This document shows, in pieces, positions 51,997-62,159 of a stretch of DNA of 64,000 nt. The notes below the pieces were generated by a model, which worked only from the letters and a program-made list of their open reading frames with translations, was not told the DNA's origin and did not search any database. The DNA lies in the NCBI GenBank assembly GCA_013141175.1, contig JABFRN010000001.1:1317444-1381443 (forward strand), read 5' to 3'. The stretch comes from Lysobacter sp. (GTDB lineage Bacteria > Pseudomonadota > Gammaproteobacteria > Xanthomonadales > Xanthomonadaceae). The position numbers and the translations under genes were made by a program. The number at the start of each line of letters is the position of its first letter. Position 1 is the stretch's first letter.

Positions 51997-53952
51997 TCAT
52001 GACTTGGCCGGGATCGAGGCTCGCCCGGATCGGGTGTTGACGACGAATCCAATCAACGCCACGGTCGCCACCACCAACTGCGCCAGCAGCGATTGCCAGG
52101 AAGGGTAGACGCCAAGCCATTCAATCCTTGGTGCTTGAACGAGCGCTTGGGGTATCCAGCCCGCCTCTTGCAAAGCGGCCACGCCTTTGCCCACCAGGAC
52201 CACCGCCAGAATCGCAATCAGGATCGAACTGATCGAGAAGAACTGTCCGATCGGCAAACGTCGGCTCATCCGCAGCATCCAGTACGCTACGACGGCGAGC
52301 ACCACGCTACCGGCCACAAGGCCGGCGACGATGGCGCCGGAGGCCTGTTCGCTCCACATCGCGATGTAGAACAAAATCGTCTCGAACACTTCGCGGTAAA
52401 CCGCCACAAAGGCCAGCGTGAACAGAAAAATTGCCGAACGCCGCGTCAGCGCCGCCGACATCTTGGCGTGCAGGTACTGTTGCCAACGGCCGGCCAGGCT
52501 CTTCTGATGCATCCAGATGCCTACGCTCAACAGCACGGCCGCGGCGAACAACGCCGAGATGCCTTCAGTCACTTCGCGATTGGCGCCACTGATGTCGACC
52601 AGGTAGGTCGCCGCGGCCCATGTCAAAGCGCCCGCCAGCAGCGCACCCGCCCAGCCGGCGTGTACGTAAGGCAGCATGTCCCGACGCTCGGCCTTACGCA
52701 GAAAGGCGATCATGCCAATCACGATCAACAGGGCTTCCAAGCCCTCGCGCAGCAAGATGGTGAAGCTACCGAGGAAAGCGGTGGTCGTGTCCGTGTGCTT
52801 GTCCAGCAGCACCGTCTCGGCGCGACCGAATAATGCATCGACCTGCGCCGCTTGCGCGGTGAGTTCGGCGAGCGTTGCGCGGCTGCCCAACAGTGTGCGA
52901 AACCGTGCCATGGCGGTTTCGATCTCGCGCAGCAGCGCCACGTTACGCGTGGCCAGCGTGGGTTCGACCGGCTCCACGCCATCCAGGTAGGCCGACAGGG
53001 CCAGCGACGTGGCTCGCGTGATATCGCCGGCGGCGTAGGCACGTTGGCTGTCGGCCAGTCGCTGCCTCGCCAGCGTGAATGGCCCGCTACTCGACAGAGG
53101 CTCGTTCACCGCCTGAGGGCGGGAACGCAGATAGGCAACGATCGCCGCGGCCTGCGCCGGGGATAGCGTGCTTGTGAGATCACTTTCGCGGGTGTGGGTC
53201 AGGGCTTCCAGGGTGGGAATGCGCCCGCGCAATTCGGCATTCCCGCGCCACAACGCTTCACCGTCGGCGCGTGTTTGTGGCGAATACGCCAGGCTGCCTA
53301 CGTAGAATGCCAGCGCCCAGCGGTCGGCATCGGGCAGTGCGGCGAAACTGGCCATTCCGGTTCCGGGTACACCCTGCGAAATCACCTCATACAGTGCGAA
53401 GGGTGTGCGCTGGGCGGCGCGGGCGGCATCGCTGAAGGCGATCGGCGGCGGATCCAAGCTGGCAGCGGCCGGGCCATCACCGCGACCGTTCGGGCCGTGG
53501 CAGGCGGCGCATTGCTGGGTATAAAGTGCTGCGGCTTGGGCCGGCTCCGGCGGCGATATCGGTACTGCGCCAATAGGGTAGCTGACTAGCAGTTCGTCGG
53601 CCAAGCCGCGGGCGAGTGCGGCGACCTGCATGGGCTCAGCCTTGGCTGCCACCGCAGCCACCAGCCGGTCGGCCTGGGCCATCAGCACGGGTTGCTGATC
53701 TGTGGCCGACATCGCTGCCAGTTGCGTTTGCACCGCGGCGGCGAACTCCCGCATCTCTTCATATTCGCCGACATCGGCGACCCGGCCAGCCTGTACGGCG
53801 CCGGCATAGTCGACCGCGATGTAATCCAGCATTTGCCATGTCTGGCGCGGGTTGACCTGATTCGTTTCGGCCGCGATTGCACAGGCGGGCACCACCGCCA
53901 TCCACATCATGGCGAGGAGGCTCAGACGGATCAAATGGGCGAACCGGGGCAT
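51997..53952 (-). CDS. Cytochrome c-FTR1 permease (PbrT-like)
   Basis: The 651-residue protein has a signal sequence, an N-terminal periplasmic region with a cytochrome c haem motif CAACH near residue 148, and a membrane part of about seven helices. FTR1 metal motifs are seen as LREGLEALL near residue 400 and YREVFETILF further on. Such fusions are named PbrT in lead resistance and occur as Fe or Pb uptake proteins. ATG 53952 was chosen over a TTG at 53970. It lies opposite a MerR regulator with a shared promoter. Confidence 0.85.
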   Translation of the reverse strand: MPRFAHLIRLSLLAMMWMAVVPACAIAAETNQVNPRQTWQMLDYIAVDYAGAVQAGRVADVGEYEEMREFAAAVQTQLAAMSATDQQPVLMAQADRLVAAVAAKAEPMQVAALARGLADELLVSYPIGAVPISPPEPAQAAALYTQQCAACHGPNGRGDGPAAASLDPPPIAFSDAARAAQRTPFALYEVISQGVPGTGMASFAALPDADRWALAFYVGSLAYSPQTRADGEALWRGNAELRGRIPTLEALTHTRESDLTSTLSPAQAAAIVAYLRSRPQAVNEPLSSSGPFTLARQRLADSQRAYAAGDITRATSLALSAYLDGVEPVEPTLATRNVALLREIETAMARFRTLLGSRATLAELTAQAAQVDALFGRAETVLLDKHTDTTTAFLGSFTILLREGLEALLIVIGMIAFLRKAERRDMLPYVHAGWAGALLAGALTWAAATYLVDISGANREVTEGISALFAAAVLLSVGIWMHQKSLAGRWQQYLHAKMSAALTRRSAIFLFTLAFVAVYREVFETILFYIAMWSEQASGAIVAGLVAGSVVLAVVAYWMLRMSRRLPIGQFFSISSILIAILAVVLVGKGVAALQEAGWIPQALVQAPRIEWLGVYPSWQSLLAQLVVATVALIGFVVNTRSGRASIPAKS

Positions 53953-54005
53953 GGGCGATATGCAATCCAAGGCCAGCTGGCACCGGCGGAAAGGCCAGAG
54001 TAAAG

Positions 54006-54022
54006 TCTGTAGTGACTACAGA
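54006..54022. promoter_or_regulatory. MerR-type palindrome in divergent promoter
   Basis: TCTGTAGTGACTACAGA is a perfect 8-1-8 palindrome. Read on the minus strand it lies between TTGACT and TACTCT with 19-nt spacing, the overlong spacer of MerR-activated promoters, and resembles PbrR/CadR operators. It is placed to control the permease gene and, on the other strand, the regulator. Confidence 0.8.
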
Positions 54023-54036
54023 GTCAAGAGATGCGA

Positions 54037-54465
54037 ATGAAAATCAGTAACGCCGCAGCCGCCAGCGGCTGCCACTTGGAAACCATCCGCTACTACGAGC
54101 GTGTCGGCTTAGTGCGGCCGCCAGCGCGGACGGCCAGCGGCTACCGTGTTTACAGCACCGTCGAGGTCGAGCGCCTGCGTTTCATTATCCGCGGACGCGA
54201 ATTAGGTTTCAGCCTGGAAGAGATCCGCAGCTTACTTAGGCTGAACGACGACCCCCTCATGTCGTGCGGGAATGTCGATACCCTCGCTCGGGGGCACTTG
54301 GCGGCTATCCAGCACCGAGTGGAGCAACTGCAGCGCATGGCCGCCGAATTGGAGCAGGTCATCATTCAATGCTCGGGTGGTGAACGCGGTGCGTGTACGA
54401 TCTTGGGCGCTCTTAAGCAAACTGGGGGTGCTACTGAATGCATGAATCCTCAGTGCCGCACATGA
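54037..54465 (+). CDS. MerR-family regulator, PbrR/CadR-like
   Basis: The 142-residue protein has the MerR winged helix (ISNAAAASGCHLETIRYYER), dimerisation helix and metal-binding C-terminus. Cys at about 77, 112 and 120 (numbered from this start) match positions used by ZntR/CadR/PbrR sensors, with two more Cys in CMNPQC. ATG 54037 fits an AAGAG site; ATG 54031 is an alternative. It is divergent from the FTR1 gene and probably activates it on Pb, Cd or Zn. Confidence 0.86.
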   Translation: MKISNAAAASGCHLETIRYYERVGLVRPPARTASGYRVYSTVEVERLRFIIRGRELGFSLEEIRSLLRLNDDPLMSCGNVDTLARGHLAAIQHRVEQLQRMAAELEQVIIQCSGGERGACTILGALKQTGGATECMNPQCRT

Positions 54466-54514
54466 TGGCCGAGCGCACTTCGGGATTGTTTCTCTACCGA
54501 CGGAATGCGAATGC

Positions 54515-54838
54515 TCAGATGTTGCGCGGAGCGAATGCGATGACCGCCATGCCGGCGAGCGCCAGAGCACCGCCAAGGAGGTCCCAACGGTCGGGACGGA
54601 TTCCATCGACGGCCCACAGCCACAGTAGGGCCGTAGCAACATAGATGCAGCCGTAGGCGGCATAGGTCCGGCCGGCGGCGGATGGGTGCAGGCTCAACAG
54701 CCAGACAAAGGCCACCAGCGATAGCGCTGCCGGGAATAGCACCCACATGCCAGCGCGTCCATTCAGCCAAAGATAAGGCAGGTAGCAGCCGACGATCTCG
54801 GCCACAGCGGTGGCGCCGAACAGTAAGACGGTTCTCAT
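54515..54838 (-). CDS. ynfA: YnfA-family membrane protein
   Basis: The 107-residue protein has four hydrophobic helices and YnfA signatures: [16 protein letters not shown] near residue 10 and [20 protein letters not shown] near 60. ATG 54838 is preceded by GGAG; an ATG 12 nt upstream is also possible. YnfA relates to small multidrug-resistance proteins, but its function is unclear. It lies between the regulator and the ATPase gene. Confidence 0.9.
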   Translation of the reverse strand: MRTVLLFGATAVAEIVGCYLPYLWLNGRAGMWVLFPAALSLVAFVWLLSLHPSAAGRTYAAYGCIYVATALLWLWAVDGIRPDRWDLLGGALALAGMAVIAFAPRNI

Positions 54839-54911
54839 CACGGTCTCCATGTTGTCGCCATTCTGTAAGAGCGGAATCAACACCATATCGCAACGAGGCG
54901 ATGCGGACGGT

Positions 54912-56954
54912 TTACTCCGAATGTGATCGGACCTCGCCTTGAGGCGCTCTGTAAGCCAGCAGCCTCAACGCATTAGCGACCACCAGCAGCGTCGAACCCT
55001 CATGGAACAACACCGCGATGCCCATCTTGAGGCCGAACATCGTTGCCGGGATGAGGATGACGACCATGCCCAGGCTCGCCCACAGATTCTGGCGAATGAT
55101 CCGACGGGTCTGCCGACTCAAACCGATCACGAATGGCAGTTTCGACAGGTCGTCACCCATCAGCGCGACATCGGCGGTTTCAAGGGCGACGTCAGAACCT
55201 GCGGCCCCCATCGCGATGCCCACCGATGCCACAGCCAAGGCCGGTGCGTCGTTGACGCCGTCGCCGATCATCGCGACATCGCCGGCTGCCTGCAGTTCGC
55301 GGATGGTCGTCACTTTGTCCTCGGGCATGAGATTGCCGAGGGCGCGGTCGATGCCGACGCTCTTCGCCACAGCATCCGCGACCTGCTGGTTGTCGCCCGA
55401 CAGCATGACCATCTCGCGAATGCCCAGCTCTCGTAGTTGCGCGATCACGGCCGTCGCGGCAGCACGCGGCGTATCCATCAATCCGATCGCACCGAGGTAG
55501 CGCTCGCCGTGTTTGACGGCGAAGGTGGTGCGTCCTTCGGACTCGAGGCGGAGCATGCGCGCATCGAGATCCGGCGGCAGGCCAGCGGTGTCGATCTCGG
55601 CGAACAGCGCTCGCTTGCCGATATACACAACTTGACCATCGACCTCCGCGCGCAACCCTTTGCCGGTCAGGCTTTGCAGATTGGTGGCGACCGGTAGTGC
55701 CACACCGGCGAGGCGTTCACTGCCATCACGGACGACGGCCGCAGCCAAAGGATGATCGCTCAGACGTTCGACCGCGACCGCGACGCTGAGCAGTGTTTCC
55801 TCATTGATATTTTCAGCAGTCAGCACATCGGTTACGCGCGGCTGGCCTTCGGTCAAGGTGCCGGTTTTGTCGAACGCCAACGCATGCAACACCCCGAGCC
55901 GTTCCAGCGGTGCGCCACCTTTGATCAGTACCCCTGACCTCGCCGCCCTCGCCACGCCGCTGAGCACCGCGCTGGGCGTCGAGATCGCCAGCGCGCACGG
56001 GCTGGCGGCTACCAGCACGGCCATTGCTCGATAGAACGACGCGCTGAATGGCTCGTCGATCACTACCCAGGCGAACAGCAGCACGAAGGCCAGGGCCAGC
56101 ACCGCCGGGACGAAGTAACGTTGGAACCGGTCGGTGAACAGTTGGGTGGGCGATTTCTGGTTCTCGGCCGATCTCACCATCTCGACGACGCGCGACAGCG
56201 TACTCTGATCAGCACGGCGGCTGACTTCGATTTCAACGAGTTGCGCACGGTTGAGGGTACCGGCGAATACGCGATGCTCGGCACTCACCGCATCCGGGTT
56301 TTCGCGCGCTGTCGCGGTATCGGCGACCGGCCGTTTGTCGACCGGCACGCTTTCGCCGGTGATCGCGGATTGGTCAATGCTGGTCTCACCGACAACGACG
56401 AAGCCGTCCGCTGCGATCCGCTCGTCCGGTTTGACCACTACGATGTCGCCCACCTGCAGCGCTTCGACCTTGGTTTCGACCAGTTCCTGGCCGCGCCGCA
56501 CCAATGCGGTCTCAGGTCGCAACTGCGCCAAGGCTTCGATCGCACGACGGGCACGGCCCATTGCATAGTTTTCGAGCGAATGTCCCAGACTGAACAGGAA
56601 CAGCAGCAAACCCGCTTCCCCCCAGTGTCCCAGCGCGATCGCGCCGGCCGCGGCGACGAGCATCAGCGTGTCGATCTGCAAACGCCGTTTGCGGAGATTT
56701 TCGATAGCCTCCCGCACAGTGAACCAGGCACCTGCCAAGCAGGCTGCGGCGTACAGTCCACGCACGATGATCACGTCCTCGCCCATCGTGCGGCTGACAA
56801 TCCAACCGATGAGCAACAGCACGCCGCTGAGTAGCGCGAAGCCCAGCTCCAAGTTTCCGCTACCGTGTTCGTGACTGCCGTGACTGCCGTGGCTGTCATC
56901 TTCATGGGTGTCGTGTGGCGACTCTTCGTGCGATGCATGCTTGTTTATGGACAT
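54912..56954 (-). CDS. P1B-4-type heavy-metal P-type ATPase
   Basis: The 680-residue ATPase has a His-rich N-terminus ([17 protein letters not shown]) instead of a CXXC domain. Landmarks are [10 protein letters not shown], the SPC motif in [30 protein letters not shown] and [26 protein letters not shown] in the last region with SPC is the signature of the P1B-4 group, which exports Co, Zn, Ni or Fe. ATG 56954 with GAGGA was chosen. It ends the czc-type operon. Confidence 0.93.
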   Translation of the reverse strand: MSINKHASHEESPHDTHEDDSHGSHGSHEHGSGNLELGFALLSGVLLLIGWIVSRTMGEDVIIVRGLYAAACLAGAWFTVREAIENLRKRRLQIDTLMLVAAAGAIALGHWGEAGLLLFLFSLGHSLENYAMGRARRAIEALAQLRPETALVRRGQELVETKVEALQVGDIVVVKPDERIAADGFVVVGETSIDQSAITGESVPVDKRPVADTATARENPDAVSAEHRVFAGTLNRAQLVEIEVSRRADQSTLSRVVEMVRSAENQKSPTQLFTDRFQRYFVPAVLALAFVLLFAWVVIDEPFSASFYRAMAVLVAASPCALAISTPSAVLSGVARAARSGVLIKGGAPLERLGVLHALAFDKTGTLTEGQPRVTDVLTAENINEETLLSVAVAVERLSDHPLAAAVVRDGSERLAGVALPVATNLQSLTGKGLRAEVDGQVVYIGKRALFAEIDTAGLPPDLDARMLRLESEGRTTFAVKHGERYLGAIGLMDTPRAAATAVIAQLRELGIREMVMLSGDNQQVADAVAKSVGIDRALGNLMPEDKVTTIRELQAAGDVAMIGDGVNDAPALAVASVGIAMGAAGSDVALETADVALMGDDLSKLPFVIGLSRQTRRIIRQNLWASLGMVVILIPATMFGLKMGIAVLFHEGSTLLVVANALRLLAYRAPQGEVRSHSE

Positions 56955-57121
56955 GGCGCTTTTCCTCATGGTCGGTTGAGCTGCAGCAGTTTGTGCATAT
57001 TTGCGATCAGCACCTCGCTGACCTGACGGCAAAGCACCGCGTGCAGGGTCTAGATCTGATATGCGCCGTAACGCCGGATCTGTCCTGCCTTCTGTTGCAT
57101 CCAGTGAGCTGTATTCACTGA

Positions 57122-57463
57122 TCAGGAGGGCAAGGCCTTACGAATGGTCCATGCCTGATCGACAGGATGAACGAACACCACACCGGAAGGAAGGTTGCCG
57201 ACATGTCCAGTTTCGCGAATCAGTGCCACCACAGACTCGGCGCGATCATCCTCACAGTAGGCCTCGATTCTGGTTTCCGGGCTGCCGACAGATCCCATGT
57301 CCGGCCGTACGATCGGTTCATCCGGATGCACCACACCATGCACTCGCGTCAGCGAGAGCTGATAGAGACCTGCACGCTCGAGCGCATGCACAATGCGGTC
57401 GGCATGCGAGGGGTGTACGTAAGCGAGGATCAATTTCACGGCTGTCTTCTCCAGATTGATCAT
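57122..57463 (-). CDS. PII-like protein (second of pair)
   Basis: The 113-residue protein (VKLILAYVHPSHADRIVHAL; RIEAYCEDDRAESVVALIRE; GVVFVHPVDQ) has the alternating beta-alpha pattern and size of PII-superfamily trimers, without the usual T-loop tyrosine context or ATP-binding motifs I can identify. It overlaps the stop of the other PII gene by one base (TAATG). PII-like proteins of the metal-associated branch occur next to RND pumps, as here. Confidence 0.78.
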   Translation of the reverse strand: MINLEKTAVKLILAYVHPSHADRIVHALERAGLYQLSLTRVHGVVHPDEPIVRPDMGSVGSPETRIEAYCEDDRAESVVALIRETGHVGNLPSGVVFVHPVDQAWTIRKALPS

Positions 57464-57783
57464 TACGACACATCGTTGATAGGAATCGACTGTTCTACTG
57501 AACTGACGTAGATCCACCCTGAGTCGGCATGCCCGGTTCGCCCCACACGGCGAAAGACTTCGATGGCCCGAGCAACCTCGATGTCCTCACAGAAGACCTC
57601 GATCTGGACTTCGCTGATCACCTTCTCGCCCAACTCGACCGAATACTCCTGCTCACGCGCACTGAGTGCGCGCAGCAGTCCCTTGACATCGAACAGGCTG
57701 ACCCGCTGGAAACCCGCTGCATCCAAAGCGTGGATCAGATCTCCTACACGATTGCGGTGTACGAATGCCTTGATCTGTTTCAT
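57463..57783 (-). CDS. PII-like protein (first of pair)
   Basis: The 106-residue protein (MKQIKAFVHRNRVGDLIHAL; EVQIEVFCEDIEVARAIEVF; GWIYVSSVEQSIPI) belongs to the PII superfamily by length and beta-alpha-beta pattern. It overlaps the CzcA gene by four bases and the second PII gene by one, so three products are translationally coupled. It is about as similar to its neighbour as expected for an old duplication. A sensor or signalling role for the pump is inference. Confidence 0.8.
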   Translation of the reverse strand: MKQIKAFVHRNRVGDLIHALDAAGFQRVSLFDVKGLLRALSAREQEYSVELGEKVISEVQIEVFCEDIEVARAIEVFRRVGRTGHADSGWIYVSSVEQSIPINDVS

Positions 57784-60700
57784 GGTAAGGCCTCTCTCGT
57801 TTTACGTTCGGCACGTAGTTCCAGCCATTCATAGAGCACGGGCAACAACACAAGAGTCAGTAGCGTCGAGCTGATCAAGCCGCCCACCACCACAGTCGCC
57901 AGTGGCCGTTGGGTTTCCGCGCCTACACCACTGGAAATCAGCATCGGAACCAAGCCAAGCACCGCGACGCTGGCAGTCATCAGCACTGGTCGGAGGCGCA
58001 AGGCCGTGCCTTGGATCACCGCTTCGCGGACTGATAGCCCCTTGTCGCGTAGTTCATTGAGAAAACTGACCAATACGATGCCGTTGAGCATCGCTACACC
58101 GAACACGGCGATAAAGCCGATAGCGGATGGAACGGACAGATACTGCCCGGTGACGAACAATGCGAGCAGACCGCCGATGGTGGCGAATGGCACGTTGGCG
58201 AGGATGAGCGCTGCATACTTGATGGAGTTGAACGCGGTGTACAGCAGAACGAAAATGAAGAAGATCGTAATCGGTACGATCAGAGCCAGCTTCGCCAAAG
58301 CGCGCTGCTGGTTCTCGAATGCCCCACCCCATTCGATCCAATAACCTGCAGGCAACTTCACCTGTTGTTTGATCGCCGCCTCGGCTTCTTTCACGAAACT
58401 ATCCACATCGCGACCGCGCACGTCCATCTGGATGACCGCGTAACGCTGCAACTGTTCGCGGCGGACGAAGGAATATCCCTCTGCGACGCTAACATCAGCG
58501 ACTTCGGACAATGGCACCACAGCACCATTGGCGGTACGCAACGGAATCTGGCGCAACGACTCCACTGACGCCCGCGTCGCCTCGCTCAACCGCACGGCAA
58601 TATCAAAGCGCTTCACGCCATCCAGCAATACGCTGACCGGCTCGCCACCAAGCCCATTACGGACGATCGTCAGCACTTCCTCGGCGTTCATGCCGTGACG
58701 GGCCAACTCGTCGCGATCGACTTCGATGCGGATCTGCGGCTTGCCGACATTCGCTTCCAGCGACAGATCGGCCACGCCTCGAACTTTGCCGAGTGCCGTC
58801 TTGAGTTGCGCACTGATACGATCAAGCTCTTCCAAGTCCTCGCCATAAAGTTTCAATGCGAGTGTCGCGCGTACGCCGGAGATCAGCTCTTCCACGCGCA
58901 TCTGGATCGGTTGCGTGTAGCCGGGCACGACATTGGGCACTACCTTTTCCAAGGTCTCTTGCATGGCTTCTTCGAGCTGTTTGATATTACGCCCGGTTTT
59001 CCACTCGTCCTCCGGCTTGAGGGCAGTGTAGATTTCCATATAGTTGACATCTGCGGTCTCACCTTTTTCGGCGCGCCCAATCATGGCCAAGGTGGTATCT
59101 ACCTCGGGAAACTGCTCGAAGGCCTTTGCGATTGTGTTGCTGGTCTTGATCGATTCGTTGAGCGACGTGGACGGGATACCTGTGACACGCCACATGATCG
59201 AACCTTCCTGCAACTGTGGCATGAACTCCTTGCCCAGAAACGGAAACAGCGCCAGGCTCGCGACCAGAGCAACCACTGCGCTGATCACTACCACTTTCTT
59301 GCGCTCCAGCGCTTTCGCCAGCAGCGGTCGATAGACCCGTTTAATCCGCGCGACCAGCCACGTATCACGCTCGGGCTTGGGCTTCAGGATCATCGAAGCC
59401 AATACCGGGATCAGGGTCAAGCTCAACACCATAGACCCAGCCATCGCGAAGGCAATATTGAACGCCATCGGCTTGAACATCTTGCCTTCGAGGCCTTCCA
59501 GTGAGAACAACGGCAGGAACACGACGATGATGATGGTGATGGCGAACGCAATCGGATTGGCGACTTCTTTCGCTGCGGTCAGAACTGCAGACGTTCTATC
59601 GACTTTTTCACCATGTTCGAGGCGTTCGGCCATGATCCGAAAGGCATTTTCGACCATCACCACAGCGCCATCGACCATCATGCCGATACCGATCGCCAAA
59701 CCTGCAAGCGACATCAGATTTGCCGAAAGCCCCGCCTGTCCCATGCCGATGAATGCGATCAACATCGCTAATGGCAAAGTCACGATCACCACCAATGCCG
59801 AGCGTAATTCACCGAGAAAGAGGAACAAAATGATCGCAACCAGAAGTGAACCCTCGATCAACGCCCGCACAGCCGTGCCGACCGCCTTGTTGACCAAATC
59901 AGTGCGCTCATAGACGGGCTTAAGAACGATGCCCTCCGGTAACGCATCGCGCACGACATCGAGCTTACCCTTGACCGCTTCGACCACGTCCTTGGCATTC
60001 TCTCCGATGCGTGCCAAGGCCATGCCGAGCACGACTTCCTCGCCATCGCGTGTCACCGCACCAAATCGCGGTGCAGGGGCTTCAACCACACGCGCGACAT
60101 CACGCAGATACACCGGCACGCCGTCTTCGGCCTTGAGCACGATCTCGCCGATATCCTCGGTTGACTTCAGCAAGCCCAAGCCGCGCACCAGAAACTGCTC
60201 GCGGCCGACATCCATGACGTTGCCGCCGACCTGGCCATTGTTGGCCGGCAACGCAGCAATCACGTCACCGAATCCCAAGCCACGAGCGTACAGACGCTGA
60301 GGGTCAATCTGTACCTGGAACTCGCGCTCGCCGCCGCCCCAAGAGGTAACGTCGTCGACACCAGGCGCGGTGCGCAGGACCAGGCGCACCGTCCATTCCT
60401 GCCAAGTGCGCAGGTCCATATCGGTAACTTGTTCCTTGCTGACACCCGGTGCGCGTTCGACGGTGTACCAGAACACTTGCCCCAGACCAGAGGTGTTCGG
60501 TCCCATGCTGGGTTTGCCGTAGCCCTCCGGCAACCGGTCGCCGATTTCCTGCAGGCGCTCGTTAACGAGTTGGCGAGCGAAGTAGATGTCCATGTCGTCT
60601 TCAAAATAGACCGCGACATACGACAGGCCGAATAAACTCACCGAACGGATTTCCTGCACTTTCGGTAGGCCGGCCAATGCAGATTCCACAGGTGTGGTAA

Positions 60701-60893
60701 GCAGCAGTTCGATATCTTCGGCCGCCAGCCCCGGAGATTCGGTATAGATGTTGACTTGAGCGGGCGTCACGTCGGGAAACGCATCGATAGGCACGTTGCG
60801 TACCGCATTCATGCCAAGGAACGCCACGACCGCGAAGATGATGATCACGAGGAATTTGTAACGCAGGGAGAGTTCGACGAGGCGATTCAGCAC
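57780..60893 (-). CDS. czcA: CzcA-type heavy-metal RND pump
   Basis: The 1037-residue protein is an HME-family inner-membrane pump: NVPIDAFPDVTPAQVNIYTE near residue 30, GIGMMVDGAVVMVENAFRIM in helix 4, and the usual two large periplasmic loops between 12 helices. The DGAVVMVEN segment fits Co/Zn/Cd/Ni-type pumps rather than the copper type. A GTG start at 60893 follows the adaptor by 30 nt. It overlaps the PII gene downstream. Confidence 0.93.
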   Translation of the reverse strand: MLNRLVELSLRYKFLVIIIFAVVAFLGMNAVRNVPIDAFPDVTPAQVNIYTESPGLAAEDIELLLTTPVESALAGLPKVQEIRSVSLFGLSYVAVYFEDDMDIYFARQLVNERLQEIGDRLPEGYGKPSMGPNTSGLGQVFWYTVERAPGVSKEQVTDMDLRTWQEWTVRLVLRTAPGVDDVTSWGGGEREFQVQIDPQRLYARGLGFGDVIAALPANNGQVGGNVMDVGREQFLVRGLGLLKSTEDIGEIVLKAEDGVPVYLRDVARVVEAPAPRFGAVTRDGEEVVLGMALARIGENAKDVVEAVKGKLDVVRDALPEGIVLKPVYERTDLVNKAVGTAVRALIEGSLLVAIILFLFLGELRSALVVIVTLPLAMLIAFIGMGQAGLSANLMSLAGLAIGIGMMVDGAVVMVENAFRIMAERLEHGEKVDRTSAVLTAAKEVANPIAFAITIIIVVFLPLFSLEGLEGKMFKPMAFNIAFAMAGSMVLSLTLIPVLASMILKPKPERDTWLVARIKRVYRPLLAKALERKKVVVISAVVALVASLALFPFLGKEFMPQLQEGSIMWRVTGIPSTSLNESIKTSNTIAKAFEQFPEVDTTLAMIGRAEKGETADVNYMEIYTALKPEDEWKTGRNIKQLEEAMQETLEKVVPNVVPGYTQPIQMRVEELISGVRATLALKLYGEDLEELDRISAQLKTALGKVRGVADLSLEANVGKPQIRIEVDRDELARHGMNAEEVLTIVRNGLGGEPVSVLLDGVKRFDIAVRLSEATRASVESLRQIPLRTANGAVVPLSEVADVSVAEGYSFVRREQLQRYAVIQMDVRGRDVDSFVKEAEAAIKQQVKLPAGYWIEWGGAFENQQRALAKLALIVPITIFFIFVLLYTAFNSIKYAALILANVPFATIGGLLALFVTGQYLSVPSAIGFIAVFGVAMLNGIVLVSFLNELRDKGLSVREAVIQGTALRLRPVLMTASVAVLGLVPMLISSGVGAETQRPLATVVVGGLISSTLLTLVLLPVLYEWLELRAERKTREALP

Positions 60894-60923
60894 GTCGCAC
60901 CTCCATCCGGTTTCAGGGCGAGG

Positions 60924-62159
60924 TCAATGCGCATGACCTTCTCCCAGTTGCGCCTTGAGCATCTGCGACTTCACCGCAAAGGCACCGGCCACGACGACCG
61001 TATCGCCCGCTTTCAAGCCCTCGCGAATCACGGTGCGGTCTCCAACGACCTCGCCGGCACGTACAGCAACGGGTTCGAGCGCACCGTCCGCGCTACGGCG
61101 GAAGACCACCGTGTCGCCTTCGAGCTGTACAAGGGCATCGGTCGGCACCGAGAGTTGGGTTGCGGACTTGTCGACGGCGTTGGCGGCAGCTGTTGCCTCG
61201 AAATACACTTCGACGAAATCGCCGCCATGCAAACTATCTTCCTTGTTCGCGACCTCCAGTCTTATCGTCGCACTGCGAGTCGCATCCGAGGTCCGGTGCG
61301 CACTGCGCAACACTTTTGCCGCGATGCGCTCGCCACCAATCACCACGGTGGCAGCGCTTCCCGCCTCGATCCGCGAAACGGTACCGGGCGGCAATTTCGC
61401 ATCGACCCATACGATCGATTCATCGACCAGACGGAATAGAGCCTTGCCTGGCTCGATCCGCTCGCCAACAACGAAATCATCCTCGGTGATGCGGCCAGCA
61501 TGCGGTGCAGTCAGAGTGAACTGGCCGTTGACTGTGCCGCTGGAGGCGCCGGGGAGACCGTAAGCCTGGGCTTTGGCACGAGCACGATCGACGGCGACTT
61601 TGGCTTCGGTGATGCGACGCCCTGCGACCGCTTCCCGGCCGAGTGCGGACACACGGCGCCATTCCTGTTCGGCAATACGCAGTTCTGCCTGGGCATCGGA
61701 AACCTCGACGCTCGCCAGTGTCGCCAGCGGCACTCCCGCGCGGACCTCATCGCCGAGCTTGACATGCCGCCTCACTACCAATGCCGCGACGCGCGGCGTG
61801 ATCAGCGTCGTTCCATAGGCGCTGTCGACCACTTCGCCCGGAGCTCTCAACTCCTCGCTAAGTGAGGACGGCTGCAATGTCTGCAGCGTGATACCGGCGG
61901 CTTTGAGCGCGGCCTCATTCATTTTCACCGGGGCAGTAGCTTCGCTTTCCTCGGCGTGCTCGCCTTCCTCGGCATGCCCGCTCTCTTCGTCGTGCTCAGC
62001 CTCGCCCTCCGCGTGGGCTTCTTCCGTCTTGTCAGCCGATGTGGCTTCCACAGATGCTGCGGCTTTGGGGTTTTCGGAACAGGCACTTAGCGCGAACAAC
62101 AGTGCTGCGGCCAGCGGTAGCAGGGTCAGTCGGTGATTCAGCATATTGGTGGCTCTCAT
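60924..62159 (-). CDS. czcB: CzcB-type adaptor lipoprotein
   Basis: The 411-residue adaptor has a lipobox (LFALSAC), then a Glu/His-rich metal-binding stretch (EEAHAEGEAEHDEESGHAEE) and the barrel and lipoyl domains (RAPGEVVDSAYGTTLITPRV; LTAPHAGRITEDDFVVGERI). It is coupled to the CzcC gene by ATGA. A terminal GEGHAH adds further His. It links the CzcA pump to the outer channel. Confidence 0.9.
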   Translation of the reverse strand: MRATNMLNHRLTLLPLAAALLFALSACSENPKAAASVEATSADKTEEAHAEGEAEHDEESGHAEEGEHAEESEATAPVKMNEAALKAAGITLQTLQPSSLSEELRAPGEVVDSAYGTTLITPRVAALVVRRHVKLGDEVRAGVPLATLASVEVSDAQAELRIAEQEWRRVSALGREAVAGRRITEAKVAVDRARAKAQAYGLPGASSGTVNGQFTLTAPHAGRITEDDFVVGERIEPGKALFRLVDESIVWVDAKLPPGTVSRIEAGSAATVVIGGERIAAKVLRSAHRTSDATRSATIRLEVANKEDSLHGGDFVEVYFEATAAANAVDKSATQLSVPTDALVQLEGDTVVFRRSADGALEPVAVRAGEVVGDRTVIREGLKAGDTVVVAGAFAVKSQMLKAQLGEGHAH

